DNA of 5,053 nt from contig CAJTVM010000146.1 of NCBI GenBank assembly GCA_910579595.1, positions 1-5,053 of the forward strand, in the 5' to 3' direction. The first letter of the stretch is position 1. The number at the start of each line of letters is the position of its first letter. This DNA is from an uncultured Oscillospiraceae bacterium (GTDB lineage: Bacteria; Bacillota; Clostridia; Oscillospirales; Oscillospiraceae). Made by a program: the position numbers and the translations under genes. The notes beneath the pieces were generated by a model. It searched no databases, had not been told where the DNA came from, and worked only from the letters and a program-made list of their open reading frames with translations. Positions 1 to 5,053 of this stretch are shown in pieces.

Positions 1-299
1 GCGGCATGATGATGCTGCTGATCCTCACCTCCGTGCTGGGGTACGAGCTGAAAACCGCCGTAGGCACCAGCGTATTCATTATGGCCTTCACCGCTTTCAC
101 CGGCGCGGCCAGCCATTTTGCCATTGGCGGGATGCCGGATTGGTGGGTGCTGGCACTATGTGTGCTGTTTACCCTGCTGTGGGCGCGGATCGCCGCCCTG
201 TTCGCAAATAAGGCCAGCCCTATCGTCCTCAACCGGGCCACAGGCGTGGTGCTGGTGGTGCTGGGGGCGGCCATCCTGATTTTCAACACATTGCAATAA
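1..299 (+). CDS. TauE/SafE-family membrane permease, C-terminal part (5' end outside window)
   Basis: This is the end of a sulfite exporter TauE/SafE-type protein, a family of inner-membrane permeases linked to export or uptake of sulfite, sulfoacetate and other small sulfur-containing or organic anions. The reading frame is open from the left edge (first full codon at position 3) to the TAA at 297-299, giving 98 visible residues. The visible part begins with a G-M-M-M-L stretch, which matches the glycine-rich start of the second family repeat, and continues with the typical AVGTSVFIMAFTAFTGAASH helix, a short loop with GGMPDWW, another hydrophobic helix and a last helix (GVVLVVLGAAILIF) at the extreme C-terminus. 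About four membrane segments are seen. Family members are usually around 250 residues, so roughly 150 residues lie outside. The ATG codons at 6-14 are internal, not the start. It converges with the ABC operon, so no functional link is implied. The family is clear; the substrate cannot be told. Confidence 0.85.
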   Translation, partial: GMMMLLILTSVLGYELKTAVGTSVFIMAFTAFTGAASHFAIGGMPDWWVLALCVLFTLLWARIAALFANKASPIVLNRATGVVLVVLGAAILIFNTLQ

Positions 300-303
300 C
301 CCG

Positions 304-343
304 CAAGAAGACGCCCCTGCGTATTCGCAGGGGCGTCTTCTTG
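304..343. terminator. Bidirectional hairpin terminator between convergent genes
   Basis: A perfect inverted repeat has 18-bp arms (CAAGAAGACGCCCCTGCG at 304-321 and its exact complement at 326-343) around a TATT loop. It begins 4 bases after the stop codon of the permease gene on the plus strand and lies 53 bases beyond the stop of the ATPase gene on the minus strand. The arms are GC-rich near the loop and A/T-rich at the base, so either transcript ends its stem in a pyrimidine-rich UCUUCUU run. There is no long separate U-tract on either side, so strength is uncertain, but position and symmetry make a shared terminator the natural reading. Confidence 0.8.
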
Positions 344-396
344 TCACGCCGCATCCGCTCCAAGCTCCCTCACTGTCCGCTTCTCCGTGCTTCCTT

Positions 397-1122
397 TTAA
401 TCCAGCGCCAGCGATGCCGCCAGCAGCTTTTTCGTGTATTCGTGTTTGGGGTGGTCGTAGATCTCGTCCACGTCCCCCTCCTCCACGATCCCGCCGCCGC
501 TCATCACCGCTACCCGATCGCACAGTTGATACACCACCGCCAAATCGTGGGAGATGAACAGGTAGGACAGCCCCAATTCCTCTTTCAAATCCGACAGGAG
601 GCGCAGGATCTGGGCTTGCAGGGTCACGTCCAGCGCCGACACCGGCTCGTCCAGCACAATAAGCTTGCTGCCTTGGATCAGTGCCGCAGCAATGGCTACC
701 CGCTGACGCTGCCCGCCAGAGAGCTGGGCAGGTTTTCGGGACAGGTGCTCCCCCTCCAGCCCCACCAGGGGCAGGAATTCCTCCACCCGACGGCGGCGCT
801 CCCTTTTATCCTTTATCCCGGCAGCCCGGAGGGGTTCCTCTAAAATCCACCCCACCATCTTGACCGGGTTCAGCGATCCATAGGGATCCTGGAACACCAT
901 CTGCGGCCGCCTGCTGTTGACGGTCAACTCCCCCGTGATGTCCGTGACCATCCCCAGCACACACTTGGCCAGGGTGGACTTACCCGAACCGGACTCGCCC
1001 ACAATACCCAGCACCTCGCCGGGGGCCAGCTCAATGGACACATCCCGCAGCACCTGCTTGCGCCCTTTCCCCCGGCCGTACCAGCTGTTCAGGTGGGAAA
1101 TCCGCACGATTGGTTCAGCCAT
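397..1122 (-). CDS. dppF: PepT-class ABC importer, ATP-binding subunit, DppF/NikE type
   Basis: This is the second cytoplasmic ATPase of a peptide/nickel-type ABC importer and should pair with the upstream ATPase under the two permeases. The 241-residue protein carries the full nucleotide-binding set: Walker A GESGSGKST (42-50), Q-loop VFQDP (76-80), ABC signature LSGGQRQ (134-140), Walker B LIVLDEP (154-160), D-loop SALD (162-165) and H-loop ISHDL with His192. It ends just after the HPKHEYTKKLL motif, the start of the oligopeptide-type C-terminal domain. It therefore lacks the long tail of classical OppF/DppF (about 310-330 aa) and resembles NikE/CntF-sized proteins. The ATG at 1122-1120 overlaps the stop of the preceding gene by 8 bases and has AGGGGAGG (1138-1131) 8 bases upstream, which supports translational coupling and this start. 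It is the last gene of the operon. The symbol is family-level only; the substrate is not shown by the sequence. Confidence 0.93.
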   Translation of the reverse strand: MAEPIVRISHLNSWYGRGKGRKQVLRDVSIELAPGEVLGIVGESGSGKSTLAKCVLGMVTDITGELTVNSRRPQMVFQDPYGSLNPVKMVGWILEEPLRAAGIKDKRERRRRVEEFLPLVGLEGEHLSRKPAQLSGGQRQRVAIAAALIQGSKLIVLDEPVSALDVTLQAQILRLLSDLKEELGLSYLFISHDLAVVYQLCDRVAVMSGGGIVEEGDVDEIYDHPKHEYTKKLLAASLALD

Positions 1123-1924
1123 CCCGCTCGCCTCCCCTCAGCTTTTTCCGCTTGGGCCGGGAGGCGATCAGCAGCTTGGTGTAGTCCTCCCGTGGGTGGT
1201 AGAACACCTCGTCCACCGGCCCGGATTCCACAGTCTTCCCCTGCTTCATCACCACCACCCGGCTGCACAGGGCCTTTACTACCCCCAGGTCGTGGGAGAT
1301 GAACAGAATGGCGGCGCCCTCCCTGCGGTTGATGTCCTTCAACGTCTCCAGAATCTGCGCCTGGATGGTCACGTCCAGCGCCGTCGTCGGCTCATCGGCA
1401 ATCAGAAGGCGGGGCCGCAGCACCAGCGCCGCCGCAATCATCACCCGCTGGCGCATACCGCCGGACAGCTGGTGGGGGTATTGGCTGTACACCGCCTCGG
1501 GATCGGAAAGGCCCGCCAGCGCCATGGCGTCAAGGGCTTTCGCTTTACGATCCGCCGCGGACAGATTCCCGTGAATGCGCAGGGATTCCTCCACCTGCTT
1601 GCCAATGCGCATGGTGGGGTTCAGGCTGGTCATGGGCTCCTGGAAGATGATGGACAGATCCCGCCCCTGGTACTGCCGCAGCTCACGGCGGGACAGCGTT
1701 AACAGATCCGTCCCCTCGAACACCGCGCTGCCGCTCACCGTCACCGCACTGCGCCGGATCAGCCCCATCAGGGCATGGGCGGTCATGGACTTTCCCGAAC
1801 CGGACTCGCCTACAATGCCCACAATCTCCCCCGCGCCCATCTGGAGGGAAAATTTATCAACGGCTGTAAAGGGCTCTGCCCTGTCGGAAAACACCACCGA
1901 CAGATCCCGTATGTCCAGCATCAT
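1115..1924 (-). CDS. dppD: PepT-class ABC importer, ATP-binding subunit, DppD/NikD type
   Basis: This is the first ATPase subunit of the importer. With the start at 1924 it has 269 residues: Walker A GESGSGKS (39-46), Q-loop FQEPMTSLNP (94-103, Gln95), signature LSGGMRQR (153-160), Walker B LLIADEPT (173-180), D-loop TALD (181-184) and H-loop ISHDL with His211. The FQEPMTSLNP and LSGGMRQRVMIA forms are typical of the DppD/OppD branch rather than DppF. The C-terminus reaches YHPREDYTKLL and then a short basic tail, so the long C-terminal extension of classical OppD/DppD is missing. The frame is open up to 2017, but the extra codons lie inside the upstream gene and encode a Gly/Pro-rich stretch with no family resemblance. 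The ATG at 1924-1922 forms an ATGA overlap with the upstream stop and has GGGGGTGG (1936-1929) 4 bases before it. The adjacent ATG at 1921 is a possible alternative. The substrate is unresolved. Confidence 0.93.
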   Translation of the reverse strand: MMLDIRDLSVVFSDRAEPFTAVDKFSLQMGAGEIVGIVGESGSGKSMTAHALMGLIRRSAVTVSGSAVFEGTDLLTLSRRELRQYQGRDLSIIFQEPMTSLNPTMRIGKQVEESLRIHGNLSAADRKAKALDAMALAGLSDPEAVYSQYPHQLSGGMRQRVMIAAALVLRPRLLIADEPTTALDVTIQAQILETLKDINRREGAAILFISHDLGVVKALCSRVVVMKQGKTVESGPVDEVFYHPREDYTKLLIASRPKRKKLRGGERDG

Positions 1925-2730
1925 GATACCACCCCCATCCTGTCCCGGAGGCCCTCGCCCAACAGGCCCATACCCAGAATCAGCAGAACCGCCACCAAAG
2001 CGGGGAATACCGTGCACCAGGGCAAGGTGAACAGCACCGCCTGGGCGTCCTTGAGCATATAGCCGATGCTGGGCTCCTGGGCGCTGACGCCGATGCCCAG
2101 GTAGCTCATGGATGCCTCCGCCAGCACTGCGTTATTAAATCCAATGGTCAATCCAGACAGTAATACCGGCCAGGTGTTGGGCAGGATATGGACGAAGATG
2201 ATCCGACAGTCAGACACCCCCATCAGCTTGGCCGATAGGACGAAATCCCTGTCCCGGTACTTGAGGAATTCCCCCCGAACCAGCCTTGCAAAGCTGGGGA
2301 TAAACAGCACTCCCAGCGCACCGATGACGTTGTATTTCCCCGGCCCGGTGACCGCCAGCACCACCATGGCCAGCAGCACGCTGGGAAAGGCGGCAATAGC
2401 GTCGCACAGCCGCATAATGAGGGCGTCCAACCCCCCGCCATAGTAGCCGCACAGCGCGCCGATGAGCAGCCCGGACACCGCCCCCACCGCCAGCACTGCC
2501 AGGGCGATGGTCAGGGTAGAGCCAGCCCCCTCCAGGGTGCGGGAAAAGATGTCCCGTCCGTAGGAGTCGCAGCCAAACAGGTGCTGGGCGCAGGGCCCCG
2601 TCCCACGGTCAGCGGCGTTCATGGCAGAGGGCTCATAAGGCGTCCAAAGAAAGCCTGTGGCAATAAAAATCAGCATACAGGCCGTCAAAACACAGCCGAT
2701 GGTAAGATACCAGTTTTTCTTTTTCATCAT
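1921..2730 (-). CDS. dppC: PepT-class ABC importer, permease subunit, DppC/NikC type
   Basis: This is one of the two channel-forming inner-membrane subunits. With the start at 2730 the protein has 269 residues. A short basic N-terminus (MMKKKNW) leads into a first helix (about 9-27), followed by the family motif FGCDSYGRDIFSR (52-64), helices near 71-94, 106-127 and 134-150, the cytoplasmic EAA-type loop (about 155-185, with Ala167, Gly171 and the closing ILP at 182-184 that contacts the ATPases), and helices near 188-210 and 238-258. LAEASMSYLGIG (203-214) is also typical of DppC. The frame runs open to 2862, but the 44 extra codons would be read from the palindrome-bearing spacer and are not family-like. 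GAGG (2740-2737) lies 6 bases before the ATG at 2730-2728, which decides the start; a second ATG follows directly. The stop overlaps the next gene as ATGA. Subunit type is certain; substrate is not. Confidence 0.93.
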   Translation of the reverse strand: MMKKKNWYLTIGCVLTACMLIFIATGFLWTPYEPSAMNAADRGTGPCAQHLFGCDSYGRDIFSRTLEGAGSTLTIALAVLAVGAVSGLLIGALCGYYGGGLDALIMRLCDAIAAFPSVLLAMVVLAVTGPGKYNVIGALGVLFIPSFARLVRGEFLKYRDRDFVLSAKLMGVSDCRIIFVHILPNTWPVLLSGLTIGFNNAVLAEASMSYLGIGVSAQEPSIGYMLKDAQAVLFTLPWCTVFPALVAVLLILGMGLLGEGLRDRMGVVS

Positions 2731-2848
2731 GTTTATCCTCGTTTCAAGGATCAATCCGCTTTCCGTGGCCGTCCGGAAATCAAACGATCTCATCCGCAGT
2801 TGGCAGCGAACTTCAAGCTCTTTTGGTTCTTTTCTCGCGAGAAAAGAA
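2731..2848 (-). other. 118-bp spacer between dppB and dppC, no gene
   Basis: The other downstream junctions in this operon overlap by 4 or 8 bases, so this 118-base gap is out of character. It holds a long palindrome directly at the dppB stop codon, a weak 6-bp inverted repeat (TTTCCG at 2760-2765, CGGAAA at 2774-2779), and the dppC ribosome binding site at its end. I see no convincing -35/-10 pair for a second promoter on the minus strand and no U-tract that would make the palindrome a normal terminator. The minus-strand frame of dppC happens to stay open across it, but the codons look like read-through of a repeat rather than protein. Confidence 0.6.
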
Positions 2849-2849
2849 C
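2826..2849. repeat. 24-bp perfect palindrome, TCGCGA-centred
   Basis: The half-site GTTCTTTTCTCG (2826-2837) is followed directly by its exact complement (2838-2849), giving 24 bases of perfect dyad symmetry with no spacer. On the minus strand its first base is the last base of the dppB TAG stop codon. As RNA it could fold into a 10-bp stem with a CGCG loop. It could be a repeated intergenic element, an RNA-processing or stability hairpin that separates dppB from dppC, or a binding site for a dimeric regulator. The flanking CCAAAAGAG on the minus strand resembles repeats I associate with Oscillospiraceae genomes, but this cannot be confirmed from one copy. Confidence 0.7.
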
Positions 2850-3790
2850 TACTTCCCCTCAATCCGGGGATCCATCACCCGGTAGAGCAGATCCGCCAGG
2901 AAGTTGCACAGCACCACTACCCCCGCCAGCAGCACCACAATGGCCTGCACCACCGGATAATCCCGGTTATTGATGGAAGAAATCAAAATACGCCCCAGGC
3001 CGGGGATGCCGAAAACCTGCTCCACCACGATGGATCCCGCCATGATATCGCCAATAGCCATGGCCAGGAAGGTGACCACCGGGATCATGGCGTTGCGCAA
3101 CACATGCCGCCACAGCGCCGACCCCTGGCTGTTGCCCTTGCTGTAGGCGGTGCGGATGTAATCCTGGCCCATCTCGCCCAAAATAGAGCCCCGCAGGAGC
3201 TTCACCGTCATGGCGCTCTTGGGCAGGGCGATGGCCAGGGCCGGGAACACCATAAATCGCAGGTGTGCCCCCAGGCCGTTCTCCAGCGGAACATATTCCG
3301 GCTCAAACCAGTGCAGCACCAAGGCAAACAGATACATCAGGCCAATGCCCATGACAAAGTTGGGCACCGACATGGTGATTTGAGTGAGTACGGTCAGCCC
3401 CCTGTCGATGACGCCCCCCCGGTGGCGGGCGGCAAACAGCCCCAGCGGCAGGGAGATCACCACGATGAGGACAAAAGCCACCGCCGCCAGCACCAGCGTG
3501 GCCTTTGCCTGGGACACCACCAGCTTGGACACCGGCATATCATACTTGTACGACTGGCCAAAGTCCCCGGCAGCGAAACCGCCAAGCCAGTTGAGATACC
3601 GCTGCCACACCGGCAGATCCAGCCCCAGCTGGGTGCGCAGGACGGCGCGCTGCTCCTCGGTGGACTCAATGCCCAATATGGATTCGGTGGGGTCGCCGGG
3701 GATGATGGAAAAGGCCAGGAAGGCCAGTACGCTCACCAGCAGCAGGGTGCCGGCGAGCAGCCCCGCCCGTTTCAGTAAGGCTTTTCCCAC
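2849..3790 (-). CDS. dppB: PepT-class ABC importer, permease subunit, DppB/NikB type
   Basis: This is the first channel-forming inner-membrane subunit, complete at 313 residues, the normal length for DppB/NikB. A basic start (MGKALLKR) leads into helix 1 (about 9-30) ending in IIPGDP, the family's hallmark. The periplasmic region contains LGLDLPVWQRYLNW (55-68) and GDFGQSY (75-81). Further helices lie near 97-121, 131-158, 177-190, 234-258 and 278-305. The EAA-type coupling loop is at about 211-237 (YIRTAYSKGN ... IP), followed by the conserved VFGIPGLGR (259-267) and the terminal MDPRI motif. The start is GTG at 3790-3788. An in-frame TAA at 3811-3809 lies just upstream and no other usual start codon falls between, so GTG is forced. 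GAAAGGGGG (3808-3800) sits 9 bases before it. The gene follows the binding-protein gene after 84 bases containing a terminator, which should lower its expression relative to that gene. Confidence 0.94.
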   Translation of the reverse strand: MGKALLKRAGLLAGTLLLVSVLAFLAFSIIPGDPTESILGIESTEEQRAVLRTQLGLDLPVWQRYLNWLGGFAAGDFGQSYKYDMPVSKLVVSQAKATLVLAAVAFVLIVVISLPLGLFAARHRGGVIDRGLTVLTQITMSVPNFVMGIGLMYLFALVLHWFEPEYVPLENGLGAHLRFMVFPALAIALPKSAMTVKLLRGSILGEMGQDYIRTAYSKGNSQGSALWRHVLRNAMIPVVTFLAMAIGDIMAGSIVVEQVFGIPGLGRILISSINNRDYPVVQAIVVLLAGVVVLCNFLADLLYRVMDPRIEGK

Positions 3791-3799
3791 GGGAGAAAG

Positions 3800-3808
3800 C
3801 CCCCTTTC
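3800..3808 (-). promoter_or_regulatory. Ribosome binding site of dppB (GTG start)
   Basis: The minus strand reads GAAAGGGGG 9 bases before a GTG start, the only usual start codon available downstream of the in-frame TAA at 3811-3809. The same G-run is complementary to the end of the terminator stem and U-tract just upstream (3809-3820), so its accessibility may depend on which hairpin forms. Confidence 0.65.
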
Positions 3809-3810
3809 TT

Positions 3811-3847
3811 AGAAAAGGGCGGGGCCGCCTTTCGGACGACCCCGCCC
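3811..3847 (-). terminator. Rho-independent terminator after the binding-protein gene
   Basis: On the minus strand GGGCGGGG (3847-3840) pairs with CCCCGCCC (3824-3817). The stem continues inward with U-G, C-G and G-C pairs, one bulged U (3836) and two C-G pairs, and closes on a GAAA tetraloop (3833-3830). TTTTCT (3816-3811) follows at once, which makes a classical intrinsic terminator. It starts 27 bases after the stop of the binding-protein gene and ends just before the dppB ribosome binding site. In operons of this kind such a partial terminator gives excess binding protein over the permeases and ATPases; that role is inferred here. Confidence 0.85.
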
Positions 3848-3874
3848 ATGTCATAACAGATGGTATAAATTGAT

Positions 3875-5053
3875 TTACTTATAGCCGATTGTGGACATAT
3901 CCAGCACGTAAGTGCTGTAGAAGGTAAACCCATCCAGCGCCGGGTTCATCACTACCAGATCGCACATATCCTGGATCCACAGGCTGGCGGCCTTCTCGTT
4001 GAGGATCTCCTCCGCGCGCTTATACAGCGCGGTCTGCTCCTCCTCGTCGATGGCAGTCTGGGCCTTGGCCAGCACCTCGTCGTATTCCGCGTCGGAGAAG
4101 GCGATGAAGTTCTTCCGGTTGTCGCTCATGTACCGGACCAGCATCTCCCGGGCAGTCATGTCATCGGCGGCAATGCCGCTCACCGTAGCCTCATATTGGC
4201 GGCCCCGGTAGACGTCGGACACCCAGACGCCCCATTCCACCTGCTCCACCTCGGCGGTGATGCCCACCGCCTTGAGCTGCTCGGCCAATACCAGGCCAGT
4301 GTCCACGTGCTGGGCATAGTTGGAAGGGACGGTGATCTTCATGGAAAAGCCATCGGGATAGCCCGCCTGGGTCAGCAGTTCCTTGGCCTTTTCCAGATCC
4401 TGGCTGTAATTCTTGGCCAGGTCATCCACAAAATACTTCTCATTGGCGGGGTACATACTGGTTCCGGTGGCCACGCCCGCGCCGTTGCACACGAAGTCGA
4501 TGATCTCGTCCACGTTGATGGCATAGTACATGGCCTGACGCACCAGCTCATTGTCGAAGGGTGCCACGGCGTTATTCAGGTACAGCGCCTGCACCAGCTT
4601 CATGGTGTCCTGGTGGACGGTGAACTCGTCTTTTACCTCGGCCTCCAGGGTGTTGGGCAGATGGATCACCATGTCCAGCGTACCGCCCTTCAGGCCGATG
4701 ACCATGGCGTTCACGTCCGCCACGATTTTAAAGGTCACCTTGTCCAGCTTGGCCGGCTCGCCCCAGTAGCCGTCGTACTTTTCCATCACCAGGTTGTCCT
4801 GGGGGGCGTAGGAGACGAACTTGAAGGGACCTGTACCCACCAGATCGGTGGCAATGGTGGCGCCGGAGTCCTTGGGGATGATGGCGGAGGTCAGCGCGTT
4901 GATGAACTCCAGGCTGGGCTCGGCCAGGGTGATGACCACATGGGTATCATCCGCAGCCTCAATCTTGGAGACATTAGAAAACGCCGAGACCAGAGGCGTT
5001 CCATCGTTCTCCGATCCGGCGCAGCGTTCCAGGGAATAGACCACATCCTCGAT
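3875..5053 (-). CDS. Extracytoplasmic solute-binding protein, family 5 (N-terminus outside window)
   Basis: This is the ligand-capturing component of the importer, acting outside the membrane. The frame is open to the right edge and ends at TAA 3877-3875, giving 392 visible residues. The first visible residues, IEDVVYSLER, match the internal AEDVVYSL motif of SBP_bac_5 proteins, so the signal peptide and roughly the first 100 residues are missing; the GTG at 5044-5042 is an internal valine. Other family marks are GTGPFKFVSY (73-82 of the visible part), NLVMEKYDGYWG (87-98), a YLNN strand (158-161), NELVRQAMYYAI (168-179), and the helical C-terminal lobe with LYKRAEEILNE (343-353). The protein ends in a tyrosine-rich strand and STIGYK. 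Being first and followed by a terminator fits high expression. Ligand (peptide, nickel or metallophore, other) cannot be read from the sequence; the symbol is left empty for that reason. Confidence 0.93.
   Translation of the reverse strand: MEDVVYSLERCAGSENDGTPLVSAFSNVSKIEAADDTHVVITLAEPSLEFINALTSAIIPKDSGATIATDLVGTGPFKFVSYAPQDNLVMEKYDGYWGEPAKLDKVTFKIVADVNAMVIGLKGGTLDMVIHLPNTLEAEVKDEFTVHQDTMKLVQALYLNNAVAPFDNELVRQAMYYAINVDEIIDFVCNGAGVATGTSMYPANEKYFVDDLAKNYSQDLEKAKELLTQAGYPDGFSMKITVPSNYAQHVDTGLVLAEQLKAVGITAEVEQVEWGVWVSDVYRGRQYEATVSGIAADDMTAREMLVRYMSDNRKNFIAFSDAEYDEVLAKAQTAIDEEEQTALYKRAEEILNEKAASLWIQDMCDLVVMNPALDGFTFYSTYVLDMSTIGYK

Noticed and set aside
917..1702. Plus-strand open frame (261 codons) opposite the two ATPase genes
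   Set aside because: It is antisense to canonical Walker motifs, and its His/Gln/Pro-rich composition with no recognisable fold fits a shadow of high third-position GC.
983..1810. 17-base identical stretch in the two ATPase genes (983-999 and 1794-1810)
   Set aside because: It encodes the Walker A GESGSG part in both paralogues; protein conservation plus shared codon preference explains it without a DNA repeat.
1925..2017. Upstream extension of the dppD frame by 31 codons
   Set aside because: It lies wholly inside dppC, encodes a Gly/Pro-rich stretch unlike the family, and the ATG at 1924 has both a ribosome binding site and the ATGA overlap.
2731..2862. Upstream extension of the dppC frame by 44 codons
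   Set aside because: It would translate the palindrome-bearing spacer and overlap dppB; the MKKKNW start at 2730 has a well-placed GAGG and is the normal DppC N-terminus.
2657..3778. Long plus-strand open frame (373 codons) opposite dppB and dppC
   Set aside because: It is antisense to well-supported permease genes, is very rich in His, Gln and Gly without any domain pattern, crosses the spacer palindrome, and has the look of a GC-bias shadow frame.
3848..3874. AT-rich patch with a TATAAAT match on the plus strand that could be an antisense promoter
   Set aside because: There is no acceptable -35 element at the right distance and no plus-strand gene downstream; it is more likely just the non-coding trailer of the binding-protein gene.
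4012..4032. GC-rich inverted repeat CCGCGCGCT / AGCGCGG
   Set aside because: It is imperfect, short, and lies inside the binding-protein coding sequence (helical C-terminal lobe), where codon bias can produce it.
1..5053. Possible link between the TauE/SafE-type permease and the ABC importer as a joint sulfur-compound pathway
   Set aside because: The two are convergent and separated by a terminator, and no other sulfur gene is visible, so adjacency alone does not support it.

Overview
The window looks like part of a GC-rich bacterial chromosome, most plausibly a gut-type member of the Bacillota (Clostridia, Oscillospiraceae-like). That placement is an inference from four things: high GC with strong GC bias at wobble positions, very G-rich ribosome binding sites, a GTG start, and a TCGCGA-centred palindrome flanked by AAAAGAACC-type sequence of a kind I associate with intergenic repeats in that group. 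No single gene fixes the taxonomy.

Layout. Positions 1-299 (+) hold the C-terminal end of a TauE/SafE-type membrane permease cut by the left edge. It converges on a minus-strand operon that fills the rest of the window (397-5053), with a perfect 18-bp hairpin between them (304-343) that can end transcription from both sides. Read in the direction of transcription (right to left), the operon is: extracytoplasmic solute-binding protein of family 5 (partial, cut by the right edge, 5053-3875); a rho-independent terminator (3847-3811); permease DppB-type (3790-2849, GTG start); a 118-bp spacer with a 24-bp perfect palindrome; permease DppC-type (2730-1921); ATPase DppD-type (1924-1115, ATGA overlap); ATPase DppF-type (1122-397, 8-bp overlap).

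Together these five genes form a complete PepT-class (peptide/opine/nickel) ABC importer: the lipoprotein or secreted binding protein captures the ligand, the two permeases form the channel, and the two ATPases drive it. The terminator after the binding-protein gene fits the usual pattern in which the binding protein is made in excess and the membrane and ATPase genes are read by partial read-through. Both ATPases are short (269 and 241 aa) and stop at the HP...YT motif, the length seen in nickel/metallophore systems (Nik, Cnt) as well as in some short Dpp systems, so the substrate is open.

No clearly new system is visible. The points most worth checking are regulatory: the palindrome that starts on the last base of the dppB stop codon, and a possible alternative hairpin that would hide the dppB ribosome binding site.
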